A stretch of DNA of 27,728 nucleotides, taken from assembly GCA_009602725.1 (NCBI GenBank), contig WELB01000049.1, forward strand, positions 385,708 through 413,435. The letters run 5' to 3'. A model generated the notes under the pieces. That model saw nothing but the letters and a program-made list of their open reading frames with translations. It was not told where the DNA came from and did no database searches. This stretch comes from Spirogloea muscicola. Taxonomy: Eukaryota; Streptophyta; Zygnematophyceae; Spirogloeales; Spirogloeaceae. Shown one piece after another: positions 1 through 13,306 of the stretch. Numbering within the stretch: the stretch's first letter is position 1; every line of letters begins with the position of its first letter. Made by a program: the position numbers and the translations under genes.

Positions 1-391
<391 letters not shown>

Positions 392-769
392 GAACCCAAA
401 AGCCCAAAGCCCAAGACCACCCCCCCCCCACCCCCCTCCCTCCCGTCTATCCCCTCGCCGGCCCCCAGCCGCACTCCCTCGCAAATTAGCATCTGATTTA
501 TTAAGTATCAATTAGCGACCTTTATGTGTTGACCTGTGGTTACTAAGCGGGTCATCTTGCAGGGGGTAATGTACGTCATCAGATGTGCTCGTCGTTGTAC
601 TTGGCCATTACTATGGCCTTCCATTATCTCAATACACGCAAGTTCCTCGCACGGTGCCGCTAAGGCCAGCGCTGAAGCCCAGCAGTCCGCCAGCTGCCTG
701 GCCACTGACGTCCGCAGCCAGCCACCGGCCTGGCCGCTGATTGTTGCGACACCCCCGCTTTCTCTGCAG
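392..769. other. No gene recognised; C-rich tract then mixed sequence
   Basis: The stretch begins with a C-rich tract (about 419-445) and continues as mixed sequence without a convincing reading frame. A pyrimidine-rich acceptor (ctttctctgcag) ends it at 769. It may be an intron or 3' UTR of the gene suggested by the exon-like pieces on either side. Confidence 0.4.
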
Positions 770-831
770 GCGGGCTCCTCGCACTTCCTCGTCGTGCCTG
801 TCAACTGCAACTCAAGCATCAGCTCTGCGAG
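770..831 (+). CDS. Candidate internal exon of an unidentified gene
   Basis: This 62-base segment is bounded by a strong acceptor (ctttctctgcag, ending 769) and a near-consensus donor (GAG|GTAAGC, starting 832). One frame reads SSHFLVVPVNCNSSISS, a plausible protein segment. A second frame, which would continue from a donor at 300, is also open. The splice sites are the evidence. The product is unknown. Confidence 0.3.
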
Positions 832-1230
832 GTAAGCCTCCCCTCCGACCACTCTGGTCCTGCTCTTTAGCAGCCCACCCAGAACCCCCAGCCTGGGAGG
901 ACAATATGGCCACCTGAGCCCTGAGTTGAGCCTGAACCTGAAGGTTGACTTGGAAGCCCCGAGTGCCTTGTTATTATTCAGAATCCATCCAGTGAAAGAT
1001 CCGAAGGCTGGAGAAATCTGAAGATTGAATATGGAGCCAGATAAGAATGAAGCAGGAGCTTGGAGCATGATAATAACCGTTCCCCCCAATATCTGAAACG
1101 TTATAATTTGAGCCTGACCTGCTTACTAGAACACCAACTCAGCAACGCTACAAGGCTGGAGCTCACAAAGCACTCAAATGCGCCTGACTAGTCTGTTCAC
1201 TGTCGCTCAACCAAACGACTGACTGAATGT
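832..1230. other. No gene recognised
   Basis: This AT-richer sequence follows the donor at 832 and has intron or 3' UTR character. I see no conserved protein, RNA gene or repeat in it. Confidence 0.4.
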
Positions 1231-1557
1231 TTGCTTTACCACGTAACATCACCACGAGTACTCTTCATTCACACAGCATTTGAGGGCGCATGCATATACT
1301 GCCATGCACTGAGCAAGCGCAACGGTGACTTCAGTCTGCTGATGGCCTGCCAACGTCGGCTGCTCAACGGCAGGCTGGAGCGGCTCTGCCGAATGCAGCA
1401 CCTAGACCCCGAACACCCAGGCCACAAGGAGGATTGCCTCGGTGTGCTGATAGCTCTCATTGGTGGCGACGGAAAGGCCACTTTCATAAACATCTTCAAT
1501 CACATGATCCCGGCATACGCGCTGGCAGCTGACATTACGAATATCTACCAAAACTGA
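1231..1557 (+). CDS. Unidentified reading frame, possible exon
   Basis: A 108-codon frame begins at a non-ATG codon and ends at 1555-1557. Its middle (MACQRRLLNGRLERLCRMQH and on to an aspartate/histidine-rich DPEHPGHKED) has balanced protein-like composition and includes two closely placed cysteines near the start (C-I-Y-C). An acceptor-like cacacag lies near 1275. It could be the last exon of the + strand gene suggested upstream, or chance. I cannot name a family. Confidence 0.25.
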   Translation: MLYHVTSPRVLFIHTAFEGACIYCHALSKRNGDFSLLMACQRRLLNGRLERLCRMQHLDPEHPGHKEDCLGVLIALIGGDGKATFINIFNHMIPAYALAADITNIYQN

Positions 1558-2170
1558 CAGTCCTGGCACAGAGCAGCTCTGGTGGAAGCAGAGGCATAGG
1601 TGCTTAAGCATGCCTGGCCATGCTAGGCTTGTAGACATTCAGACCTTTAGGCTTTTAGTTGCAGGACGTTCTACGATGCTACTATATAAATTAATGAGTA
1701 GCGACAGCCGCGTTGCTAGTGAAAAGTGCACATGCTTGTCCTTCTGAGCTGCATAAAATAAAAATGTCACAAGACTCCAGCAGTCCCTGTCACTTTGAAA
1801 CAGATTGGATGGTACAGATACATAGCTTGCATCAAACATTCTGCATGCACCCGCGAACACCAACGGTTGCCAAACACGCTAAGCTCAGCTTTTATTCTTG
1901 CCTGTTATCACCATTGCCGCAACCCAATCCTCAGAGACGACAGTATGCAATGATGTCTTGCCCTGAATGGCTGTCAGTGGACAATTAAAAAGTGCCACCT
2001 GGTGCATGGATCTCCTTGTGCCAAGCCCTCACTGGCGCATTTGCCATACTGGCAACATGCATTGCCAAGCTAGCGACAGCTGCAGTTGTCACAACTATCC
2101 ACGACTGCAACTTGTCTTTCGGAATGATGGACTGCAACAATGATCTGCCCCAATTGACTCTGTAGACCAT
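1558..2170. other. Gap between a possible + strand exon and RPS14; no gene recognised
   Basis: The sequence is AT-richer than the flanks and is probably the 3' flank of RPS14 (transcribed leftward). No TGTAA-type polyadenylation signal was found on the minus strand close to the RPS14 stop, and no conserved frame is visible. Confidence 0.4.
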
Positions 2171-3458
<1,288 letters not shown>

Positions 3459-4357
3459 GGTGACGGCGTCTGCGGCGGCTGCGGCGGCGGCAGGGGCTGG
3501 TGCGGCGGCGGCGGCGTCGGCGGCGGCGGCGGTGCGAGTGGGAAAAGCACAGAGTCATTGACACACCCTCAAATGTGTTTCTTCAGTGAAGCGGGGGCCA
3601 GGTGCCGCTTTGAGAGACGAGCAGGAGGAGGCGGCTGACACAAGCTCGCTAGCGCCGGTCTGCGCAAACTCACTCGCGTCCTTGCTCCCCGCCTGCGCTC
3701 TCGTTACCCGGCACTTCACCAGCGAGCTGACCGGCGATAGCGGAGGAGCTTTGACATTTTGATGGTAAGCACGGTCATCACCGGTGTGCTGTTTGCAAGA
3801 AATGTACTTCGTCGAGGGCTGATGGCTGCAAGTGGCCAGCCTCGAATACCACGACACATGGAGAGCACCAGAATTGTGTGAGCTCCTCCGTTGGGGCCGC
3901 GGGCCGCTAGTGGCCACCCCAGGAGAGGAGGGCGACTGCCGTGAACGGCGAGCCCGAACGAGGACATGCAGTGGCAGGGTAGGACGCAGGGTTCTGTTAG
4001 CTGAGGAGGCTGCGCCAGCAGCACCGGCAACCATACGATCATGCACGCCGATGAAGAAGGAAAAGTATTGCTGCATCGAAGGCCATTGCCAGTGCGAGTG
4101 GCCAGGCAAGAGGGTCACAGGGCGGGGCCGGCGCGGCGGGCTTGCCAGCAGCGGGCTGCTCTGCCGGCGGAGCCTGGCCTCCGGAGAAGCTGCGGCAGGC
4201 CCTCCTCCCAGGCCGGCCTGCGAGCCAGCCGTGGGCAGCCTGCCGCCGCCGCCGGCCATGGGGCCGCTCGTCCTGGGCCCCGGAGCCGCCATTGCTGGCG
4301 GCGCCTGCGCCAGGACGCCGTCGTGAGCTCCACGGCGGTGTCTCGGGATTGCTGCAG
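3459..4357. promoter_or_regulatory. Divergent 5' region shared by RPS14 and the Mfd gene
   Basis: About 0.9 kb lies between the RPS14 start (reading left) and the first supportable Mfd coding sequence (reading right). The RPS14 side is GGC-repeat-rich. The Mfd side becomes GC-rich and holds open frames on both strands, which look like composition effects. The missing Mfd start exon probably lies here. I see no defined promoter motif. Confidence 0.5.
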
Positions 4358-7300
4358 GCTGGCGGCGTCCGCCTTCCGCGGCCATGGCTGGACGCTGCAC
4401 CCAGAGGCCTCTCGGTGCGCGGCGCGGACCCCGGCACCAGCAATGGGGCAGCCCGGCGCTCCTTCGCGCTGGCCACTGGCGTCCGGAAGGCCGCCGCCGC
4501 CAAGCCTCTGGAGCGCCCGCCGCCGCCGCATCCGCCGCCGTTGCCGGCGCCGCAGCCGCAGACGCAGCAGCAGCAGCCTCTGTCAAGACAACGGCATGGG
4601 ACCTCGGCGGACCCATTGCTGGAGGGCGTTGCCCGGGACAACGCCGACAATCCCAATGGCAAAGACCTGCCGAGGCCAGCGAGCTACCTGACGGCAGGGG
4701 CCAGCGGCAGCGGCGGCGGCGGCAGCGGCATCCCCAGAGACGCGCTGGCGGTCATACGGCAGCAGCTGGAGACGCAGGCTGGCGACAGCAAGGGCTACTT
4801 TGACAAGCCCCTGGTGGCCGACGAGGCGGCGCGGCTGCGGCAGAAGTTTAGGGAGCGCCGCAATAAGGGCCTCGAGGTTTGATCCTTTGTAACTCAAGCC
4901 TCTCGGAATGTGGAAGAAGATGGAAAACAGAAGTAGTCGTAAGCTCGTGTAGCTGCAGCGACAGCAGAGCTCGCATGAGGTGCATGCATGTCCCCGTGGT
5001 GAGAAGCAGTGGAGCGCTGCAGGAACTGTTGTCCACCTTTCTGTAAGCTCATACATGGAGTTGGCCTGACACCTGCACAACTTTGTTGATCTCGCAGGAC
5101 CTGCGGGGCCGGCTGAGCAAGCAGCGCGGCGAGGACATCCGGCCCTGCAGCGAGGGCGCTGGCGAGATCAGCTACGCTGTGGACCCCGAGAAGCTCATAC
5201 CCGGCGAGTTTGTGGTGCACAAGCGTGTCGGCATTGGCAAGTTCGTGTGCGTCAAGTCCGAGGTGCCGGCGGGCAAGGGCAAGCCCGTGAAGATGCTGTA
5301 CATCAAGTACGCCGACGGCATGGCCAAGCTGCGCGCCAAGCAGGCGCACCGTCTCCTCTACCGCTTCCGCTCGTGAGCACCGCTCTGCTCATTCCACGAG
5401 GCCGATGAGCTGCCAGAGCTGCCTCTGCGCGTGCCACACCCTGCCATTATTCTCACCAGTGAAGCACAAGCACAGTCTATACATCTTGTGCCGCTGCTTG
5501 TGGAGCTCGCTTGACTGCCAAGCGACCCGCCGCTGGCAAATTGAGCTGGCAGGCCAGGGGAGCGGGGCCGTGCTCCAGCGCTCAGCAGGCTAAGCGATAC
5601 TTCATCGTGGGAGAAGCGCAAGAACAAGGGCAAGGTGGCCATTCAGCGACTTGTTGTTGACATGATGGAGCTGTACGTGCACCGCCTGAAGCAGCGGCGG
5701 CCCCCATACCAGAAGCATGCCAAGGCCATGGTGTCGTTTGCGGCATCCTTCCCGTACAGCCCGACCCCTGATCAGGCCCAGGTACGGCTAGCCCTACTCA
5801 CTGTCCAGTCTACTGGGATATTGTCGATGAGCTTTATCAGATGCTTTCGTATCCAGAGGTACTCATGGAAAGGCACCCCAATTACCTCTGAGGCGATTAT
5901 CTTGGCGATATCTGCCTACCATTTCTGTATTAGCATCATCATCAATGCCATTCACTTTTGTCATTTCACAAGACTGTCATATTGTCATGACAGTCCGGAA
6001 GTTGCTGAAGCGGTGCTAAATGGATAGGGGTTTGCAGAGCTGTGAGCTGCTCCATTCGGCTGTAGCAGTGTGACGGCGTCCTTTCTTGTGCACAGGCCTT
6101 TGTGGACGTGGAGGGCGACATGACTGACCGCGACACGCCCATGGACCGGCTCATCTGTGGGGACGTTGGCTTTGGCAAGACGGAGGTGGCAATGCGCGCC
6201 ATCTACCGCGCTATTCTGGACCGGCGGCAGGTCATGGTCCTCGCGCCAACCACGGTGCTGGCGAAGCAGCACTTCCACACCATCTCCGAGCGCATGTTGC
6301 CCCACGGCGACGTCCAAGTGCGCCTCCTCAGCCGCTTCCAGGTCAGCCGCAATGAGCACCAACCGCTTCTCAATCAGCAGCTCAAACTCATCAGGCAGTC
6401 AGGAGGCTCTGGCAGCGGGCCATATTGTTGTTGCTCCACACCATCCAAATCTTGTAAGCTCGTTCCCTTGCTCGCAAAAGGAGAGCACAAAGTGCTATCT
6501 GCTCATGCTTCGCCAGTTTCTCTCGCTTGGCAGAAGGAGAGCGAGAGGAGGGAGGTCATAAAGGGTATCCAGGACGGGAGCCTGCACGTTGTAGTGGGGA
6601 CGCATGCTCTGCTGGGCAGTCAGATCCGGTACCACAACCTCGGCCTTCTCGTTGTCGACGAGGAGCAGGTGCTACCAGAACCCCTCACTCTGGGGCTGAC
6701 AAGCATAGTCCATACTTGCAATCTCAAGCGCATAAATTTTAGTATGACGACCTCAGCATTTAAGGGTAGTGGCACTTGGCTGCTGGAGTTGGTTCTTCAA
6801 GTGCTGGACCGGAGCAGTAGATTTGCTGAATAGAATAGGCTCGATAATGCTCTTGGGCACACAGGCATAGCTGATGTACGCTGGTCAAGCACGATGCAGA
6901 GATTCGGGGTGCGGCAAAAGGAGAAGATTACATCCCTCAAGACAACTGTGGACGTGCTCACGCTCTCAGCGACCCCCATCCCTCGCACTCTCCACATGGC
7001 ACTGAATGGCTTCCGTGATGCGAGGTCCGCATGTCGTCTCAGCCTCACAAGTTCTCAAAAATCTGGGTCTTGCTCTCTTGGCGTAAATGGCATGGCACAT
7101 CATATCCTTTGGGTGGTTCCAAGATTTCTTGTCATTCCTTTGTTTCTTAATGTGAATGCTCGCAACCTTTTTTGCCAGCCTGATAACAACGCCGCCACCA
7201 GAGAGACGGCCGATCAGGACGCACCTGCACGAGTTCAGCTGGGACAAGGTCAAGGAGGCCATTGAAGCGGAGCTGGATCGCAAGGGCCAGGTCTTCTATG

Positions 7301-10027
7301 TCGTGCCTCGCATCAAGGGTATAGCGACCTCTTCATTCTCCTCATCCTTGCAGAATACTTGTCAGCCATAGTCAAGCAAGCTTTGATGTTCGACTGTGAA
7401 GTATCAGCTGGCAACACTTCCTATGGGGTACGGAGTGATAGCTCTTTCTCTCTTGCCAGGTATCGAAGAGACACGAGCCAGACTTGAGGCACAGTTTGAG
7501 AATGTCAGCATCGCTGTGGCACATGGTCAGGTACTGCAAGCTGCCCTGCTGTACCTGCTGTTGCTACCAGCTGACCGCAGTCTTGTGCCTGACAATGACA
7601 AGTGTGACCTGAAGCTTCCAATTGAACCAGCTTGTATTCAAGTCTGCATCTTGCTGGCTCTACCCAGCCACCTTTCTGAGAGCTGAACTCGCCTCTGTGA
7701 TACAGCAAAGTGCAGAGGAGCTGGAGGAAGCGATGGAGGAGTTTTCTGAGGGTAAGACGGACATGCTCCTGTGTACAAGTATCATCGAGAGTGGGCTGGA
7801 TATCTCCACAGTCAACACGATTGTCATTGAGGACATTCACCTCTTTGGGCTCGCCCAACTTTACCAGGTGCGCATACCACCACCATCCTAGAAAGTGCTG
7901 GTGCTAATCGTGCGGCAGGGTGTAGACCAGTTGCTTTGGGCTGCTAGGCAAGTTACATCTGTTCACAGACTCCGCGCATTAGGATCCTTTCAGCTTGTAG
8001 GTGCAACAAGGTAGTCCTTGACCTACTACGATTTGGCACATAAGATTTCTGGTTGACCCTGCAAATATCAAACTACAGCGTCACCTATCTCAAGCCTATC
8101 CTCGCAGATAGAAAGTCAGTGACTAGGTACATGCAAACTCTTCATTACATCTGGCAACATTGTGCAGCTGCGAGGAAGGGTTGGCCGAGCTGATCAGGAG
8201 GCGCACGCATACATGTTCCACCCTCCTAAGGACCTCCTCACAGATGAAGCACTGGTACTGCTGTACGACTTTGCTGGGAACGATATTAACTGTACCTAGG
8301 TGTCATCTTCAGCATCTCACAATCTCTTGCAAGTTTCTAATAGCTTACTTAGTGAGCAAACCGAGTTTTCGTGTCTGAGGTTTGTGTGGAGGTATACAAG
8401 GGACTGAAGATCCTACTGGCTTGCTGTTGCGCAGGAGAGGCTGGTTGCTCTGGAGGAGTGCTGTGGCCTGGGCCAGGGTTTCCAGCTTGCGGAGAGGGAC
8501 ATGGCCATCCGTGGCATCGGTAACGTGTTTGGCGAGAAACAGAGCGGGGACATGGCCAAGATTGGCGTGGATTTGTACCTTGAGATGCTGTATGAGGGCC
8601 TCTCCAAGGTGCGAAGGCCTGGCAAATGGCCTGTGCATGGCTACTTGGATCATCCTCTGCCATGCAAGCTTTCTTTGTCCAGAGAGCTTGATTCGGAATC
8701 AGTATCAGTGCAAGCACTGCTACTTCTGCAGCACAAGCTGCTGAACGTGCTGCTTTCCTGTGCTGCAGGTGGAGCAGCAAAATCTTCCGCGGCTCAACTT
8801 CGAGGATGTGAAGGTATTCATGCCAGTGATAGTGACCCTCGAAGCCGGACTGTTGGCTGCACAGCAGGGTCCTACATGCAGACACCTTCGTGTTGCCGGA
8901 AGTTATGATGGCTTGATTAGGTTGTCTCAGTAGCAGCTGGTGAAGGTGCATCAATCACCATGACTTGGTATGTGTCGCACTCATGTGCAACAACTATCGA
9001 GAAAAGTAGCTTATGATGTCCTGACTGCGACATTTCTATCATGTGCAGCTGGACATTGAGGTGGATTCGCACATCCCCAGTGAGTACATCCCGGACTTGG
9101 CAATGAGGGAGAAAGTTGTACAGGATGCAGAGAAGGCCGCCGGTGAGGGCATGCGAGCCCTCATGCTCTTCACCGACCGCCTGCGGGATAACTTCGGCAG
9201 GGAGCCCCTCTCCGTCGAGGTGACTCGTCTCCCCTAAACACGACATTGCAAACGCCTGCTTGCCATAGTGCACTCCTGCACTAACGCAGATGTCGTTGGA
9301 GAATGACAACCTTCACTTTGACGTCTAAGCTTAAGGCCTCCGGCCTTTAGCGGGCTTTGCTCATACTGCTTACTGCAAGATGATGTTGTGACTTGTCTTT
9401 CCGCGAGCCGGGTGCAAAACAGGTCTCTGGCGGCCCTCTGATGCACAGGGTTTGTATCTTTATACTTGTCAGATGCTGCTCAAGACGCTGTACGTGCGAC
9501 GAATCGCAGCTGACCTGGGCATCGGCCACATCTCGGTCAAGGGCAAGACCATCATCATGGGGACAGAGATGGAGGATGAGGCCTTTGAGATGTTGAGCAA
9601 TGCAATGGAGAGCGACTCCTTGCGCGGCTTCCTGTCCTACCACAACGGGCGGATAGAGGTACGAGCAGCAGACTGTTTCCAGGCCCCAAGACCACAAACC
9701 TAGTCCCAATTTCTCAGTCCTGTCAGCCCAGTACGCGGTGAAGATGCTTTGGTTCTGGCGCAGCAAGGCCACACATTCCATGATCTTAGCTGTTTCTCTT
9801 CTCTCCTGTCCAAAACCTGTGGCGGCACACTTTGCAGCACCTAAGAAGCTGCCAATGATCTTTGGGTCCTGAGGCTGAGTTCCCTCGCCTTCTGCGTTCT
9901 GCGTGTGTGTGGCTCTTTGCAGCTGCAGGGCCTCATCGGCCTCCCGCCCGACCGCCAACTCGAGCGCGTGTTCAGCTGCCTTGCCGACATGCGCAACGGC
10001 CTCCCCTCCTTCGTCAGATACATTTGA
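4358..10027 (+). CDS. mfd: Plastid-type transcription-repair coupling factor (Mfd-like SF2 translocase)
   Basis: Family role: ATP-driven DNA translocase that removes stalled RNA polymerase and recruits excision repair; plant homologues are plastid-targeted. Exons after the first: 5098-5372, 5589-5781, 6096-6341, 6534-6668, 6900-7024, 7179-7318, 7460-7530, 7706-7867, 8168-8254, 8435-8608, 8769-8813, 9049-9219, 9473-9658, 9923-10027. All are GT-AG with closing phases, giving 704 residues after exon 1. Exon 2 is the CarD-like polymerase-interaction domain ([18 protein letters not shown]). Helicase motifs follow: [11 protein letters not shown], Ia [47 protein letters not shown], then the C-terminal TRCF domain (exons 13-15). 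As in plant forms, no UvrB-like N-terminal half is seen. Exon 1 (open frame 4055-4876) has no in-frame ATG. 4358 is a provisional edge after an acceptor, so the transit peptide and start are unresolved. Confidence 0.93.
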
Positions 10028-10242
10028 AGGACGCTTGGGCCTCGCTGGTGGCTGGAGGACTGAGCTCGTCGCCGCCTTGCTCGCAATTAGCAGCAGCAGA
10101 GATGCTCTCCTTCCGCAGGCAGCCACCGTGCAATACAGCACAGTTAGCAAAGCAACTAGTATGTAGCCTCCCACTCCGTTGCGCTCTCTTGCATGGCAGA
10201 CACAAAAGCTGGTGCTGAGAGTCTCAGGAATGTCATCTCTCG

Positions 10243-11247
10243 ATGTCACAAGCACACGACATTTGGCGTCTCGCTTCTCGGCCTGTCCCCCAGACTGCGC
10301 GCTCTGAGCCGGAGGAGGGGGTGCAGGGGGCCAGGGCTAGGGTGAGAAGGTTAGGGTTGGGCTGCTGGGAAGTTAGGGCACGGCGCCGGCCTCGGGATAG
10401 CCCGCCCCTCCGCCGCGGCCTGAGCACGGGCGCGCCGGCGGCGGCGGCTGCGGCGGCGGCGGNGCGCGCCGCCGGCGACGGCGCCTGCGTCGCCGCAGTC
10501 CACTTCTGGGCGCCCACGTTCAAGTGGGGCATCTCGTTTGCCAACGTCGCCGACTTTGCCAAGCCGCCGGAGAAGATCTCGCTCCCCCAGCAGTGCGGTG
10601 CGCGCCCACGTCCCGTTCCGGCGTCCCTTCCGCCGTCTAGCAAGCCAGGCTTAACCCCCGCCAGGCTAAATCCCAAGCTTTCGCCAACTTGGGCTGCGTC
10701 TCCTTGCCCTCGGCCAGCCAGCAGCAGCTGGAGCTCCATGGCCGGCTGCTGCCGCTCGCCAAGTCCGGCCTGCAGCCGCGGCCTTCCCTGCCAGCGCCTA
10801 CGATTTGGGTTGCATGCTGGGCGCTTGAGTAATTAAGCAAATGAGCAAATTGAGCAATTACGTTTGCTGCACCCTTTCTTCTGAGACTTCTTGTCGGCAT
10901 TGTGCGCCTTCTTCCAGCCGTGACAGCGACTGGCCTCATCTGGTCGCGGTACAGCATGGTCATCATCCCGGTCTGTTGCACGGCTCTCTCAACAACCGGA
11001 CTGTATTATGCAGTTGGTTGTGCTGCGGCACGCTCGCTTGCTGCCCGTGCAGCTGGGTGCTTGCGCTCTCTTGTGTGCCTTGCGTCTATGCAGAGTCGCA
11101 TTGTCTTATCAACCATGGCCAGTAATGCCTGGCCTGAATCAATATATGCTGCCGACTTCTGGTCAACAGAAGAACTGGAATCTCCTATCAGTGAACGTCT
11201 TCATGGCGGGTACAGGCCTGTACCAGCTTCAACGCAAGCTGATGTAA
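10243..11247 (+). CDS. MPC2: Mitochondrial pyruvate carrier subunit, MPC2-like
   Basis: Inner-membrane subunit that, paired with MPC1, imports pyruvate into the mitochondrial matrix. Three segments match the family in order: exon 1 to 10597 (HFWAPTFKWGISFANVADFA...PPEKISLPQQC), exon 2 10918-10970 (ATGLIWSRYSMVIIP) and exon 3 11170-11247 (KNWNLLSVNVFMAGTGLYQL, then stop). Introns are 320 and 199 bases, GT-AG, and phases close. The wording is closest to plant MPC2. The N-terminus is uncertain. The frame opens at an ATG at 10243 but gives about 85 arginine/alanine-rich residues instead of the usual short lead with H-P-A-G-P-K-T. A CAG acceptor at 10496-10498 would join an upstream exon so that residue 1 of the core is completed. 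An undetermined base (N) at 10463 lies in a GCG repeat between these options. Confidence 0.88.
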
Positions 11248-12599
11248 GCACAGGCGACCTTGGCTGAGGCTGTGTATTGGTGGCTCATTTCACATCTAGG
11301 AGCTTTGACCTTCATGATGAGCAATTGACAGCCTCATCTGCCTGCATGGTCGTCGAAGCCGCAAATGTCAATGGCAGCTGCCGGCATCGTGATTATTCAG
11401 AAGCATCACCTGATCAGCTGCATGTCCATCCTGAAGCAAATTGGTTTCCATGTTCCAGGTATGAGTATGGTGGTGGAAAAGACACGACTGCGGCCACTCA
11501 ACTGTGAATGTTTGACGTCTCTTTTGCACCAGGGATGATGTTGCTGAATTGCAACATAACACGACACTCTGTCAATGTGTTTCTGGGCCATTAAGCTGCT
11601 ATGGAGGCTGCTACTAGCCCTTGTAATACATCTTAAGATACGACTAAGTCTATGACTACCATTTATCAGGTCTAAGCGGTCATGGTGACAAGTGAGTCTT
11701 ACTGGGTCCTGCAACTCTGCTATTTCACCTAATGCTTGTCAGAGCAACACCTTTGAGGTGATCTTATTGTTCTGCTACTTGGAGGGCATATCTCTTTGGA
11801 CCCAAAGAGGTATGCCTGCTGCGAGCACTGCTTAAGTGATGGATTACGCATTCATAATGTACTGTGCTATGACAGTTTCAAGAACTCAGAAAACAAGGAA
11901 TTGGACTAGAGCTACAGCATGAAATTATGCAGTTGCTCTAAGCCAGCTGCTATCCTCAGGCCAAAATCTGATTCAGAGATACGTCGCCAGTTAAGCAAGA
12001 GGTCTGTTATTGCTTGATATGGGTTCAAGAAGGGAGGACCTTTGAACCTCCACCTGACTTGACAAGCCAGAAGCACTTCTGATGTTATGCCGACATTGTT
12101 GCGACTCTCGTGGAATGGGAAAGGCAACCCTTGCCCGGGCAAAGCTGTTGCTTGCCTCTACTTGTCAAGCACATCGGCTTCATGGGTGCGAGTAAGCCGA
12201 CTTCAAGACTGTCACTCTTGTACGTTCTGTAAAAGTGCCTAACTAGTGCATAAGCTTCTCTAAGCTACCTGACTGTCTGTTACCAGGACTATATGGCGGG
12301 TTGCAAGGGACGTGGTGTGGGGAAGGCGGGAGGGCTGAATAGTGCTGGGAGGGGTTTGGAGGGGAAACTGATGAAGTAGTTGAAGGGAAGCCAACAGAGC
12401 TTGTGATTCTCATTTCAAAGGATCCCTGTCAACTTGACAATCTGCAGGGCTGACCATGCAAGCTGCAGCTCGAAACTTGTGTTTGGAAGGACGTTCTTGG
12501 TGCAGACCCATGTTTGATGGCCAGATAGGCAAGAAGCTTGAAACTTGCGATGCCCTGGCTCTCATCTCCAGAAGCTTGAGGCGGAAGGCCATTCCAGGA
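11248..12599. other. Convergent 3' intergenic region, no gene recognised
   Basis: The MPC2-like gene ends from the left and the AP2-B3-PB1 gene ends from the right, so this is shared 3' flank and UTR. Short frames here have no conserved content. The sequence is AT-richer than the coding neighbours, with a purine-rich patch around 12300-12400. Confidence 0.5.
11622..11626 (+). terminator. Candidate TGTAA polyadenylation signal for the MPC2-like gene
   Basis: TGTAA is the usual chlorophyte polyadenylation element. One copy lies about 375 bases after the stop. A second copy overlaps the stop codon itself (11243-11247). The motif is short, so this is only suggestive. Confidence 0.3.
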
Positions 12600-13018
12600 T
12601 TAGCGTCGTATGTACATCTTGCGCACAGAGCTAAGGAAGAACTCCCAAGATTCGTCTCCCAAGAGAATCATGTCCCCGTCCTTGTCCTGCAGTCGCGCAT
12701 GACCAATCAGGCAATTTGCTTTCAGACATGCTTCTACATCCAGAACTGACTCAGTCATCCCCCAGCATTTGCTGCTGTATTCAGACACAAAAAGGAGAAC
12801 AATGCTTCATGCTGTACCTAACTGCTGCAATGTACAGACAAAAGCCCACATGCTAAGGAAAGCTGAATATTTTACTTGGTAACTCCAATTCTGCAAGTAC
12901 CTGGTATACCACGGACGTGCCTTCGGTGACAGAGAGGAGTGCTTCGCGGAGCTCATTGGTAGAGTGAAAGCGCGAGAGGTCCACTGACACACCAAAGGGG
13001 GAACCCTCTACGAAGCAC
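12600..13018 (-). other. PB1 domain split over the last two exons
   Basis: The exon ending at 12901 carries the first half ([20 protein letters not shown] onward to VVYQ). After a 214-base intron, exon 12600-12686 carries the acidic OPCA half and the stop. The join falls after VVYQ in phase 0 and restores the pattern [13 protein letters not shown]-x-x-W that is typical of Aux/IAA and ARF PB1 domains. Neither half alone would be easy to recognise. Confidence 0.9.
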
Positions 13019-13268
13019 TTAACCCTGTGGCCCTGCTGAGTCCCGTCGCCACCATCTGAGCGAGGTCCCTCGTCGCTGGTATGCGACTGGCTGCCGCCGC
13101 CGCCGCCTGGCGGGGCAGCCAGACTGGCAAGCCCAGCGGGGGGGCCTCCTTGCTGTGAGAACATGCCGCTTGGCGCTGCATCAACGTCAGCGACACCTTG
13201 TGTCTGCTGCTGCGGCTGCTGCAGGTGGGCAGACTGCGGCGGCTGCGACTGCTGCTGCAAGGAGTGCA

Positions 13269-13306
<38 letters not shown>

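Noticed and set aside
508-1089. A 193-codon open frame on the minus strand
   Set aside because: It lacks an ATG start and any recognisable motif, and overlaps a + strand segment with better splice edges.
3555-4616. A 353-codon open frame on the minus strand
   Set aside because: It is an alanine/proline/arginine-rich GC artefact covering the divergent promoter and Mfd exon 1. It has no conserved block and no splice support.
10349-10361. Telomere-like GGTTAGGGTTGGG
   Set aside because: Only one or two imperfect units, without an array of the plant-type TTTAGGG or variant repeat. Probably chance in a G-rich stretch.
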